NCBI RefSeq assembly: GCF_000819565.1
Contig: NZ_CP004393.1
Span: 2,852,001-2,916,000 of the forward strand
DNA from: Celeribacter indicus
Lineage (GTDB): Bacteria > Pseudomonadota > Alphaproteobacteria > Rhodobacterales > Rhodobacteraceae
Length of the DNA: 64,000 bases
Reading direction: 5' to 3'
A program made the translations under genes and the position numbers. The notes under the pieces were generated by a model. It worked only from the letters and a program-made list of their open reading frames with translations. It made no database searches and had not been told where the DNA came from. Below, piece after piece: positions 33,268 to 41,564 of the stretch (position 1 is the first letter of the stretch; the number at the start of each line of letters is the position of its first letter).

Positions 33268-34669
33268 CGAACCCTTCGAGGCGGCGCGCCGGAAGGAAGA
33301 CCGCCGCCAGAAGGCACACCGCCATGAGCAGCGGCGCCACCACGCCGAACACGCCATGGCCCGCGCCCGCCCCGCCCTCGCTCAGCAGCCCGGCCCGCAG
33401 CGCACCGATCCCCGCCAGCGAGACGCCGAGCGTCCCCCCCATCGCGCGCAGAAAGGCCAGAACGCCCATTGCCGCGCCCATCTGTTCCGATGGCGCCGCG
33501 TTCTGCACGATCAGCGTATAGACCGGATAGAGCAGCCCGATGCCGATCCCGAGCCCGATATTGGACAGGATCACCACGGCGAAGGGCAGATCGAACAGCG
33601 TGCAGAGCCAGAAGGCGACCGCAAAGCCGAAGGTGAGCGCCGCGCAACCCACCATCAGCGGCTTGTAGGCCGGATTGGCCCGCAACAGCCGCGGCGGCAC
33701 ATAGGCCCCGGCCATGATCGCACCGACGAAGGCCAGGAGCGCGACCCCGGCGGCACCGGGATCGAGCCCGTGCACCTTCTGGAAATAGATCGGCAGGTAG
33801 ACCGCAAGGCCGAGGTTCGTCCCCTGCGTCATCGCGAGGCCCAGAGCGGCGAGGAAGATCGACGGATCGCGCAGCACCGGCAGCGGTACGAGCGGGTCCG
33901 CCTGGCTGAGCAGATGCCGCACGAAGACGACCCAGAACAGGGCGGCGGTCACGGCGAGGAGAAGGCCGCCGGGGCCGCCCTCCCCCGCGCGTTCGAGAAG
34001 GAGGATCGTCGGCGTCGCGGCGCAGAGCAGATAGAGCCCGCCGCGAAGGTCGAGCCTGCGTCCCTTGAGCGGCGCGCGCGAGGTGACCGCGGTCATCACG
34101 CCGAGGATCACCAGCGCCCCGAGCGGCAGGTTGAACCAGAAGACCCAGCGCCAGTCGAGCCATTCCGCGATCGCCCCGCCGACGACCGGGCCGAGCAGGC
34201 CGGCGGCGGCGAAGATCGTCGAGATATAGGCGCTGAACACCGCACGGTTCCGCATCGGGACGCGATCCGCGACGATGACGAAGGGCAATGACATCAGCCC
34301 CCCGGCCCCGGCCCCCTGAACGACGCGCGCCACGAGCAGCATCTCGAGCCGAAAGGACAGCGCGCAGAGCAGCGAGCCGAAGACGAAACAGGCGCTGGCG
34401 AGCAGCAGGGCGCTGCGGCGTCCGCGAATATCGGCAATCGCGCCATAGAGCGGTGCGGCCACGGTGGCGGCGAGCAGAAAGCCCGTCGTGAGCCAGGGCA
34501 CGAGCGGCCCGTCGCCCAGTTCCGCGATGATGCGGCCAAGCACCGGTCCCATGATCGTCTGCTCGAGCGCCGCCATGAAGATCGCGAGCAGGGCCGCCGC
34601 GAGGAGCCTCGGGGTGCCGCGTGCGAACAGGGTGGCGAGGGTGGCGCCGGGCCGGGATCCGTCCGTCAT
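33254..34669 (-). CDS. MFS transporter of the DHA2 (14-TM) type
   Basis: 471 residues, mostly hydrophobic, with DHA2 landmarks: IFMAALEQTIMGPVLGRI in the first helix, the A-loop motif ADIRGRRSALLL and the motif-C-like AAGLLGPVVGGAIAEWLDWR. Proteins of this type are proton-driven exporters of drugs or metabolites. It is 3 bp downstream of a GntR gene on the same strand, so the two are cotranscribed. It probably exports a toxic substrate or intermediate of the surrounding catabolic genes. Confidence 0.88.
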   Translation of the reverse strand: MTDGSRPGATLATLFARGTPRLLAAALLAIFMAALEQTIMGPVLGRIIAELGDGPLVPWLTTGFLLAATVAAPLYGAIADIRGRRSALLLASACFVFGSLLCALSFRLEMLLVARVVQGAGAGGLMSLPFVIVADRVPMRNRAVFSAYISTIFAAAGLLGPVVGGAIAEWLDWRWVFWFNLPLGALVILGVMTAVTSRAPLKGRRLDLRGGLYLLCAATPTILLLERAGEGGPGGLLLAVTAALFWVVFVRHLLSQADPLVPLPVLRDPSIFLAALGLAMTQGTNLGLAVYLPIYFQKVHGLDPGAAGVALLAFVGAIMAGAYVPPRLLRANPAYKPLMVGCAALTFGFAVAFWLCTLFDLPFAVVILSNIGLGIGIGLLYPVYTLIVQNAAPSEQMGAAMGVLAFLRAMGGTLGVSLAGIGALRAGLLSEGGAGAGHGVFGVVAPLLMAVCLLAAVFLPARRLEGFGREA

Positions 34670-34672
34670 GGT

Positions 34673-35377
34673 TCAGCGCCGGATGCCCAGCAGATAATCC
34701 ACGATCGCATCCCGCACGTTGTCCAGATGCTCGCCCATCAGCCGCCGCGACAGGGCCGCATCGGTTCCCGCCGTCGCGCGGATCAGCGCCCGGTGCTCGG
34801 TGCCGCCCGGCTCCAGCCGGTGCGAGATGCGGCTGGTGTTGAAGATATGCGTGCGGCGGCGCAGGTCGAGAATGGATTGCGCCAGGACCGGATTGCCCGC
34901 CGCCTCCGCGATGCTCTGGTGGACCAGATCGTCGACGGCCCAGTGCTGCGCGGAGGTGACATGGTTCGCGCCGAGGAGCGCGTCTATGGCCTGCTCGACC
35001 TCCGCGGCCTTTTCGGCACTGACATGTCCGGTGGCCCGCCCGGCGGCCTCGACCTCGAGAATGCGGCGCAGGTCGAGCAGGCGCACGTAATTCTCCAGTC
35101 CGATATCCGCCACGACGAGCTGGCGCTCCGGCCGGCGCACGATCAGCGCCTCCGCCTCCAGCCGGAACAGCGCCTCGCGCACGGGCGTGCGGGAGATCTC
35201 CAGCATCTGCGCGATCTTCCTCTCCTGAAGCGCGCTTCCCGGTTTCAGCTCCCCGGCCAGCATCAGGTCGAGAAGCCGGTTATAGGCGAAGTCGGACAGA
35301 TGTCCTTCGGCCACCTCCTCGCCGGCCCTGCGACGCGGCGCCGACACCGCGTCGGCCGCCATCCCGGTCTTCTGCAT
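34673..35377 (-). CDS. GntR-family (FCD domain) transcriptional regulator 1
   Basis: 234 residues. The winged helix includes KPGSALQERKIAQMLEISRT and PVREALFRLEAEALI; the C-terminal all-helical FCD domain has the metal-ligand pattern D..VHQSIAE and DLRRRTHIFN. The second GntR of this region (44240) has the same DLRRRTH-FN segment, so the two are paralogues. It is divergent from nitrilase gene 1, with a TTGGTATACCA site between them, and upstream of the MFS exporter. Confidence 0.9.
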   Translation of the reverse strand: MQKTGMAADAVSAPRRRAGEEVAEGHLSDFAYNRLLDLMLAGELKPGSALQERKIAQMLEISRTPVREALFRLEAEALIVRRPERQLVVADIGLENYVRLLDLRRILEVEAAGRATGHVSAEKAAEVEQAIDALLGANHVTSAQHWAVDDLVHQSIAEAAGNPVLAQSILDLRRRTHIFNTSRISHRLEPGGTEHRALIRATAGTDAALSRRLMGEHLDNVRDAIVDYLLGIRR

Positions 35378-35582
35378 GACACGTCTCCCGATGTTGTCCT
35401 GTTCTCATCTCCGCCGGAACGTGGCAGAATTCATTTTGTTTCAGTGTCCTACGCGACAGGCGACGACCGCGGCCGGACCCTGCCCGACCACTTGCCCAAT
35501 CCGTTGGCACTTTTGTCCGGCGAAGGGGAAAACCCCTCCTGCACCGCAGTTTTCGGCTTGACGCCCCGCGCCGGAACGCTTC

Positions 35583-35593
35583 TTGGTATACCA
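35583..35593. promoter_or_regulatory. GntR-type operator between GntR 1 and nitrilase 1
   Basis: TTGGTATACCA, containing the perfect 10-bp palindrome TGGTATACCA, 56 bp before the nitrilase start. It matches the sites at 31866, 44041 and 45044. Confidence 0.65.
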
Positions 35594-35649
35594 CAGGAAC
35601 ACCTAAAGTCCACACGCATTTGTTGCGAGAAGATCCCGAGGAGACCGCA

Positions 35650-36675
35650 ATGACACTCGCCCCCTGGCGCGCCACATGCCTTCAGGTCGAAAGCAGGATT
35701 GCCTGCACCGCACGAAACAAGGAAGACACCTGGAAGATCATCGACGGCAACCTTGCGCGCGCCGTCGCCATGATCGTCGCGGCCTGCGAGGGCCCGACCC
35801 CGCCGAAGCTGGTCGTCCTCCCCGAATTCGCCTTTCAGGGACCGCCGCGCGCCGTGCCGGTCGAGGACTGGATCGCGCGCGCCTGCACCACCATGCCGGG
35901 GCCGATCACCGACCGGCTGGCGGATGTGGCGAAGAAATACGGCATCTTCATCGCCGGCAACCATTTCGAGGTGGATCCGAGATGGCCCGACCGCTATTTC
36001 AACTCCTCCTTCTGCCTCGATCCCGACGGCGAGATGATCCTGCGCTATCGCCGGATCAACACGGCAAGCTGGACCTCGCCGCATGACATCCTCGAGGACT
36101 ATCGCGCCGCCTATGGCGACGAAGGGATCTATCCCGTCGCGGACACGGAACTCGGCAGGCTCGCGATCTTCCCCTGCGGCGAGATTTCCGTCCCCGAGAT
36201 TTCCCGCATGTTCATGATGCGCGGCGCCGAGGTGCTGCTCCACCCGAACAACGAACCCCTGAGCCCGACCTCCGATGCGGCGAAGATCTGCCGCGCCGCC
36301 GAGAACATGTGCTACCTGATTTCCGCCAATGTCGCCGGGACCGCCGGCTTCTCCGACACGCTCACCGGCGGGCATTCGCAGATCGTCGACTTCCGCGGCC
36401 AGGTGCTCTCGCTTGCCGAGGGCGCGGAGGAAACGCTCGAATGCTCGGCGATGATCGACATCGGGGCGCTTCAGGCGGCGCGGCGCGACACGGGCATGGG
36501 CAACGGGCTGATGCGGTCGCGCTGGGAGATGTATCGCAGCTCCTACGGGACGGCCGATTTCTATCCCGCGAACGGGCTGGCGGAAAAGGCCATCCAGACT
36601 GCCGACGACTTCGGAGACCTGCATGAACGCGCGCTCCGCAACCTCGAAGCCTCCGGCGTGCTGCGCCCGTCCTGA
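35650..36675 (+). CDS. Nitrilase-superfamily amidohydrolase 1
   Basis: 341 residues from the ATG at 35650 (GAGGAG upstream). The catalytic Glu is in VLPEFAFQGPP and the nucleophile Cys in FPCGEISVPE. The usual catalytic Lys of the YRK motif is Arg (ILRYRRIN), and the same change is in the paralogue at 42905. C-N hydrolases of this superfamily cleave amides, nitriles or N-carbamoyl groups. Divergent from GntR 1; likely the first gene of a unit read through to the importer genes downstream, although a palindrome-rich gap follows. Confidence 0.85.
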   Translation: MTLAPWRATCLQVESRIACTARNKEDTWKIIDGNLARAVAMIVAACEGPTPPKLVVLPEFAFQGPPRAVPVEDWIARACTTMPGPITDRLADVAKKYGIFIAGNHFEVDPRWPDRYFNSSFCLDPDGEMILRYRRINTASWTSPHDILEDYRAAYGDEGIYPVADTELGRLAIFPCGEISVPEISRMFMMRGAEVLLHPNNEPLSPTSDAAKICRAAENMCYLISANVAGTAGFSDTLTGGHSQIVDFRGQVLSLAEGAEETLECSAMIDIGALQAARRDTGMGNGLMRSRWEMYRSSYGTADFYPANGLAEKAIQTADDFGDLHERALRNLEASGVLRPS

Positions 36676-36718
36676 GCGGCCCCGTTCCTCCTCCGCCGGC
36701 AGGTCTTCCGGCAGGACT

Positions 36719-36753
36719 GCCGAAAATTTCGGCATCTCCGTAAAATTTCGGAG
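36719..36753. promoter_or_regulatory. Tandem AT-rich palindromes after nitrilase 1
   Basis: GCCGAAAATTTCGGC (36719-36733) and CTCCGTAAAATTTCGGAG (36736-36753) share the core CCG-AAAATTT-CGG. They may be tandem operator sites for the downstream binding-protein promoter or a weak double hairpin ending the nitrilase transcript. Confidence 0.4.
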
Positions 36754-36790
36754 GAGGACACCCCTCCCGCCTTTGACCGTGACACACCAC

Positions 36791-36811
36791 TGGCATACCA
36801 TTTAAATGCCA
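36791..36811. promoter_or_regulatory. GntR-type operator upstream of the SsuA-like gene
   Basis: TGGCATACCA (36791-36800) lies within a larger dyad TGGCAT-N9-ATGCCA (36791-36811), 36 bp before the binding-protein start. It is one base from TGGTATACCA. Confidence 0.6.
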
Positions 36812-36846
36812 CACAAACCCAGATATAGCCATCCAACAGGGTCAAA

Positions 36847-37851
36847 ATGAAGCTCACCTTCCCTCTCAGCACAGCTTTCGGCGCCATGCTCCTCGGCACC
36901 ACCATCGCGGCCGCTCCGCTTTCGGCGCAGGACCTCGAGGACCTGCGCCTGCGCCTCGCCTGGATCGCGGGCGGGGTCGACGCGGCCTTTTTCGTGGCCG
37001 ATGAAAAGGGCTATTTCGCGGAAGCCGGCCTCGATGTGGAGATCGTCGACGGCAATGGCTCCACCGGCACGATCCAGGCCGTCGGCAACGGCGATTTCGA
37101 CATCGGCATCGCCGGCCTCGGCGCCCTCGCCCAGGCGCGGCAGGCCTCCGGTGCCACCGACCTCATCGCCATCGCCGGTCTTGTCCAGAAGGACCCGACC
37201 TCGATCATCAGCCTCGAAGGCTCCGGCATCCGGACGCCGAAGGACATCGAAGGCAAGCGCCTCGGCACCGATGCCGGCAATCTCGAGGACGGCATGATCC
37301 GGGCCTTTGCCGAGGCAAATGGCGTGGACATGGACAAGATCGAGATCGTCGTCATCAACGGCGGCGCCGACCGGGTCGCGCTCCTGAAGGGCGATGTGGA
37401 CTTCATCAACGGCTGGGCCAACCCCGACGGCGACAAGGTCGCCGCCATCAGGCCGATCGAGCCGCCGCTCCTGTTCGCCGATCACGGCGTCAACATCCTC
37501 GGCTCCTCGGTGATCGTGAAGAAGGACTTCCTCGCCACGCATGAAGCGGAGATGACGGGGTTCCTCGCCGCCATCGCAAAGGCCAAGGCCGACGTCGACG
37601 CCGATCCCGAGGCCGCGCGCGACATCTTCATGGACCATCGGCCCGACGCGGATCCCGAGGCGATCCTCATGCAGATCAAAACCATGGCGAAATACGAGCA
37701 TACTGCCGCAACCGAGGGCAAATCCTATGGCGTGCTCGCCCCGGAAGACATCGAACTGACCATTTCCCTGCTGGAGAAATACAGTGGGATGGCGCCTGGC
37801 CTGACCCCCGACGACCTTTATTCCGCCGCCTATCTGTCGGCCGAAGACTGA
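36847..37851 (+). CDS. NMT1/SsuA-type ABC transporter substrate-binding protein
   Basis: 334 residues with a signal peptide ending near PLSAQ and the SsuA/TauA-like blocks LAWIAGGVDAAFFVADEKGY, GYFAEAGLDVEIVDG and FDIGIAGLGALAQA. Ligands of the family are small organic molecules such as taurine, sulfonates, pyrimidine precursors and aromatic acids. It is followed by a hairpin, an SDR gene, then the ATPase and permease of the same importer. Confidence 0.88.
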   Translation: MKLTFPLSTAFGAMLLGTTIAAAPLSAQDLEDLRLRLAWIAGGVDAAFFVADEKGYFAEAGLDVEIVDGNGSTGTIQAVGNGDFDIGIAGLGALAQARQASGATDLIAIAGLVQKDPTSIISLEGSGIRTPKDIEGKRLGTDAGNLEDGMIRAFAEANGVDMDKIEIVVINGGADRVALLKGDVDFINGWANPDGDKVAAIRPIEPPLLFADHGVNILGSSVIVKKDFLATHEAEMTGFLAAIAKAKADVDADPEAARDIFMDHRPDADPEAILMQIKTMAKYEHTAATEGKSYGVLAPEDIELTISLLEKYSGMAPGLTPDDLYSAAYLSAED

Positions 37852-37868
37852 TCCCCCCGAAGACCTGC

Positions 37869-37889
37869 GTCCGGGCGACCGGCCCGGAC
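37869..37889 (+). other. Stem-loop after the SsuA-like gene
   Basis: GTCCGGGC pairs with GCCCGGAC around a 5-base loop, 18 bp after the binding-protein stop, with no T-tract. It probably stabilises or attenuates the transcript so that the binding protein exceeds the downstream products. Confidence 0.45.
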
Positions 37890-37908
37890 CCGACAAGAAA
37901 GACGACAC

Positions 37909-38697
37909 ATGGATTTTGGACTTTCCGGCAAACATGCGCTCGTGACGGGCGCGAGCTCCGGGCTCGGCCTCGCCATCGCCACGGCGCTCCTGGCCGAGGG
38001 CGCCTCCGTCACGCTGGGCGGGCGCTCCAGGGAGAAACTGGAGGCCGCGATCGCCGCGATGCCGGCGGATCTCGCCACACGCGCCGATGTCGCCGTTGCC
38101 GATTTCTCTGACCCCGATGCCGCGGAAACGCTGGTCGCCGGGGCAAAGCACCGCACCGGCAGCATCGACATCCTCGTCGCCAACACCGGCGGTCCGCCCC
38201 CCGGCTTGCCCAGCGGCGTCGATCCGGCGGTGATGGAACGGCAGTACGGCGCGATGGTCGATCCCGTGATCCGCATGACGCTCCTCGTGCTGCCCGGCAT
38301 GCGCGAGCGCACATGGGGACGGATCCTGACCGTGACCTCATCGGGCGTGGTGCAGCCGATCCCGCACCTGCCGATGTCGAACGCGCTGCGCGCCTCGGTC
38401 ACCGCCTACATGAAGACGCTGGCCGGCGAAGTCGCGAAGAACGGCGTCACCGTCAACATCCTCGCGCCGGGGCGGATTTCCACCGCCCGCACGGCCCAGC
38501 TCGACCAGACCGCGGCCACGAAGGCCGGCAAGACGGTCGAGGACATCGCAACCGCCTCCGCCGCCTCGATCCCGGCGGGACGCTATGGCACGCCGGAGGA
38601 ATTCGGCGCCGTCGCGGCTTTCCTGGCCAGCACCCAGGCAAGCTACGTCACCGGAAGCATCCTTCGGGTCGATGGCGGAGCGATCCGCTCGATCTGA
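37909..38697 (+). CDS. SDR-family oxidoreductase with SxxxxN-type active site
   Basis: 262 residues. TGASSGLG near residue 14, VANTGG instead of NNAG, and in place of YxxxK the segment HLPMSNALRASVTAYMKTL. This SNALR variant occurs in a large group of FabG-like SDRs and is distinct from the degenerate SDR at 30552. It lies inside an importer operon, between the binding protein and the ATPase, so its substrate may be the imported compound or an early product. Confidence 0.85.
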   Translation: MDFGLSGKHALVTGASSGLGLAIATALLAEGASVTLGGRSREKLEAAIAAMPADLATRADVAVADFSDPDAAETLVAGAKHRTGSIDILVANTGGPPPGLPSGVDPAVMERQYGAMVDPVIRMTLLVLPGMRERTWGRILTVTSSGVVQPIPHLPMSNALRASVTAYMKTLAGEVAKNGVTVNILAPGRISTARTAQLDQTAATKAGKTVEDIATASAASIPAGRYGTPEEFGAVAAFLASTQASYVTGSILRVDGGAIRSI

Positions 38698-38741
38698 GCC
38701 CCGGCACGGGACTCGGACACCATCAACAGGGACCGGCCGGA

Positions 38742-39578
38742 ATGCCGGAATGCAAAATGAACATCATGACAGATACGCAAGCTCTCCCCCCGGTGAGCGA
38801 CGCACATGTCCGTATCGAGAATGTCAGCAAGGTTTTCCATGGCGGTCGCAAAGGGGACGTCGAAGCCCTGCGCCCGGTCAGCCTCGACATCGAACGCGGC
38901 GAGTTCGTCTCCATCCTCGGCCCGTCCGGCTGCGGGAAATCCACGCTCCTGATGCTGCTCTCGGGTCTGCTCGACGCCTCGGCGGGCAATATCAGGATCG
39001 ACGGCGAAAAGGTGCAGGGCCCGAAATCCGATCTCGGCATCGTGTTCCAGCAGGACGTTCTGCTCGAATGGCGCGGCGCGCTCGACAACGTGCTGCTTCA
39101 GGCGGAGATCCGCGGGGCGGACATGAAGGCGGCCGAGGTCAAGGCGCGCGAACTTCTGTCCATGGTCTCACTCACCGGCTTCGAGGACGCCTATCCGCGC
39201 GAATTGTCCGGCGGGATGCGCCAGCGCGTCTCGATCTGCCGCGCGCTGCTGCACGAGCCGCCGCTGCTGCTGATGGACGAGCCCTTCGGCGCGCTCGACG
39301 CGATGACCCGCGACCAGCTCCAGATCGACCTGATGAAGCTCTGCGCCGAACGCGACATGACCGTGTTCTTCATCACCCACTCGATCCCCGAGGCGGTCTT
39401 CCTGTCCGACCGCGTGGTGGTGATGACGCCGCGTCCCGGCCGCATCGAGGAGATCGTCGAGATCGACCTGCCCCGCCCGCGCCGCCTCGCGATGCGCGAA
39501 GACCCGAAATTCACCTCCTACGTCCGGCAGTTGACCAACACGTTCAAGTCGCTCGGCGTGTTCAGAGAGGAATACTGA
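38742..39578 (+). CDS. SsuB/TauB-type ABC transporter ATP-binding protein
   Basis: 278 residues from the ATG at 38742, which has AGGGA nine bases upstream; ATGs at 38757 and 38766 are alternatives. Walker A GPSGCGKST, Q-loop FQQDVLLEW, signature LSGGMRQRVSICRAL, Walker B LLLMDEPFGALD and switch FITHSIPEA are all intact. It powers the importer formed with the permease that starts one base after its stop. Confidence 0.92.
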   Translation: MPECKMNIMTDTQALPPVSDAHVRIENVSKVFHGGRKGDVEALRPVSLDIERGEFVSILGPSGCGKSTLLMLLSGLLDASAGNIRIDGEKVQGPKSDLGIVFQQDVLLEWRGALDNVLLQAEIRGADMKAAEVKARELLSMVSLTGFEDAYPRELSGGMRQRVSICRALLHEPPLLLMDEPFGALDAMTRDQLQIDLMKLCAERDMTVFFITHSIPEAVFLSDRVVVMTPRPGRIEEIVEIDLPRPRRLAMREDPKFTSYVRQLTNTFKSLGVFREEY

Positions 39579-39579
39579 G

Positions 39580-40398
39580 ATGACATCCGTGCCCGACCAT
39601 TCCCCCCGCATCCGCTCCGACGTCCTGCGCCGCATCGGCGAGATCGTCCCGCCCGCCCTCTGGACCCTGCTGATTCTGGTGATCTTCTGGCAGGCCATCG
39701 TGACGCTCAGGAACATCCCGGAATACATCCTGCCCGCGCCGAGCCAGATCGCCGGCGAGATCGGCTCCTATTGGCACAGGCTCCTGCCGAACGCGCTGGT
39801 GACGCTGAGCGAGATCGCGCTCGGCTATACGCTCGCCGTGCTGATCGCCGTGCCGCTCGCCGTGGCGATCGTCTATTCGCGGGTGATGCAGCGCGCGGTC
39901 TACCCGCTCATCGTGCTCAGCCAGACGGTCCCGAAAGTCGCCGTCGCGCCGCTGCTGCTGACATGGTTCGGCTATGGCATGACGCCGAAGATCGTCATCG
40001 TGATCATGATGTCCTTCTTCCCGATCGTCATCAACTCGGTGATGGGGCTGCGTGCGACGACGCCGGAAATGCTCTACCTCGCGAAATCCATGGGCGCGAA
40101 CGGCTGGCAGATCTTCTGGAAATTCCGTCTGCCGAAGGCCCTGCCCTCGGTCTTCGCGGGCCTGCGCCTGGCGACCGTCCTCTCGGTGATCGGCGCGATC
40201 ATCGCGGAATTCATCGGCGCGGACAGGGGGCTCGGCTATCTCATCCTCATCGCCGGCGCCAATTTCGACATCGCCCGCCAGTTCGCCGCGATCATCCTGA
40301 TCACGGTCATGGGGATGAGCTTCTTCGGCATCATCTCCTGGCTCGAGCGGCGCATGATCCCCTGGCAGGAACAGTCGGAGCTCGGCGGCAAGGGCTGA
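39580..40398 (+). CDS. SsuC/TauC-type ABC transporter permease
   Basis: 272 residues with about six membrane helices and family blocks PSQIAGEIGSYWHRLLPNAL, LIVLSQTVPKVAVAPLLLTW and the EAA loop AKSMGANGWQIFWKFRLPKA. Start ATG at 39580 is one base after the ATPase stop. Last gene of this importer unit, followed by a strong terminator. Confidence 0.93.
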   Translation: MTSVPDHSPRIRSDVLRRIGEIVPPALWTLLILVIFWQAIVTLRNIPEYILPAPSQIAGEIGSYWHRLLPNALVTLSEIALGYTLAVLIAVPLAVAIVYSRVMQRAVYPLIVLSQTVPKVAVAPLLLTWFGYGMTPKIVIVIMMSFFPIVINSVMGLRATTPEMLYLAKSMGANGWQIFWKFRLPKALPSVFAGLRLATVLSVIGAIIAEFIGADRGLGYLILIAGANFDIARQFAAIILITVMGMSFFGIISWLERRMIPWQEQSELGGKG

Positions 40399-40425
40399 GC
40401 CCGCCTCCGACATGCAAACCAACAG

Positions 40426-40454
40426 CCCCGGCCGGACACGGTCGGGGATTTTTT
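40426..40454 (+). terminator. Rho-independent terminator after the importer genes
   Basis: CCCCGGCCG pairs with CGGTCGGGG (one G-T pair) around GACA, followed by six T residues (40449-40454), 28 bp after the permease stop. Confidence 0.85.
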
Positions 40455-40508
40455 CGCTCCGGGCGGCGTCCCGCACCGAAAGGCCGACCGGACCCCGTGC
40501 GCCGTGCG

Positions 40509-40535
40509 AAAAAAATCCCCCGCCGAAGCGGGGGA
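40509..40535 (-). terminator. Rho-independent terminator of the Rieske oxygenase operon
   Basis: On the minus strand TCCCCCGC-TTCG-GCGGGGGA (40516-40535) is followed by seven T residues (40509-40515). The tetraloop and 8-bp GC stem are ideal. It ends the transcript about 30 bp after the reductase stop. Confidence 0.9.
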
Positions 40536-40565
40536 CCAGGGGAACCGTCAGGGAACGGGACGAGG

Positions 40566-41564
40566 TCAGAGATCAAGGACGAGACGCTCCGACAGCGCCC
40601 GCGAGCAACAGATCAGCATGGTCTTGCCGCTCTCGCGCTCCCGGTCCGACAGGATCATGTCGCGGTGATCCGGCACGCCCTCGAGCACGCGGGTCTCGCA
40701 GGTGCCGCAGACGCCGGACTGGCAGGAATAAGCCACGCGCACACCTTCCGCCCGCAGCACCTCCATGATGCTCTTGCCCTCGGGAATGAAAAACTCGCGG
40801 CCCGACCGGCGCAGCTCCACGGTGAAGCCGCCGCCGGAGATATCCGCCTCGCCCGCAAAGCGTTCGAGATGCACCTGATCGTCCGGGAAACCGGCCGCCG
40901 CCGTCTCGTAGGCGTCGAGCATGGGAGCCGGCCCGCAGGCATAGAGATGCGCCTCCCGCGGCACGGCGGCCAGCCAGGCGGCGAGATCGGGATGCGCGCC
41001 GCCGGCCGCATCGTCGAAATGCAGCGTCACGCGCCCCCGCCCGGCGTCGAGCGCCGCGATCTCGGGCAGGAAGGCGGCGTCCTCCCGGCTCCGCGCCGCG
41101 TAGAGAAGCGTCCAGTCGCCGCCGCGCACCTCCAGATGCCGCAGCATCGACAGGATCGGCGTGATCCCGATCCCGCCCGCGATGAAGGCCGACGGCGCCC
41201 CGCCCGGCGCCATCTCGAAAGTGTTGCGCGCCGGGGAAACCCCGAGCGTGTCGCCCACGCGCAGGGTCTCGCAAAGCCAGGCCGAGCCGCCCGCACTGTC
41301 GGGCGCGCGATGCACCGCCACCCGGTAGCAATCGGTGCAGTCCGGCCCGTTGGTCAGCGAATAGCTTCGCGTCAGACCGCCGGGCAGGGAAAGGTCGACA
41401 TGCCCGCCCGGAGCAAGTCCGGGCAGGCAGTCCGTTCCGTCCGTCGCCCGCAACTCGATCTCCCGGACCGCAGGGGCGAGCCAGCGGATCGCGTGAACCC
41501 GCATCTCCATCTGCTCCGGCCCGGCGGGGGTCTCTGTCGGGGGGATGACGAAGGCCTTGGTCAT
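40566..41564 (-). CDS. Oxygenase reductase with FMN/NAD and [2Fe-2S] domains (VanB/phthalate-dioxygenase-reductase type)
   Basis: 332 residues. The FMN-binding segment RSYSLTNGP (about 85-93), the NAD-binding block AFIAGGIGITPILSMLRHL and the C-terminal plant-type ferredoxin domain with CQSGVCGTC (about residues 279-287) plus a fourth Cys in ICCSRAL are present. It transfers electrons from NADH to the adjacent Rieske oxygenase, with which it overlaps by four bases (ATGA). Confidence 0.92.
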   Translation of the reverse strand: MTKAFVIPPTETPAGPEQMEMRVHAIRWLAPAVREIELRATDGTDCLPGLAPGGHVDLSLPGGLTRSYSLTNGPDCTDCYRVAVHRAPDSAGGSAWLCETLRVGDTLGVSPARNTFEMAPGGAPSAFIAGGIGITPILSMLRHLEVRGGDWTLLYAARSREDAAFLPEIAALDAGRGRVTLHFDDAAGGAHPDLAAWLAAVPREAHLYACGPAPMLDAYETAAAGFPDDQVHLERFAGEADISGGGFTVELRRSGREFFIPEGKSIMEVLRAEGVRVAYSCQSGVCGTCETRVLEGVPDHRDMILSDRERESGKTMLICCSRALSERLVLDL

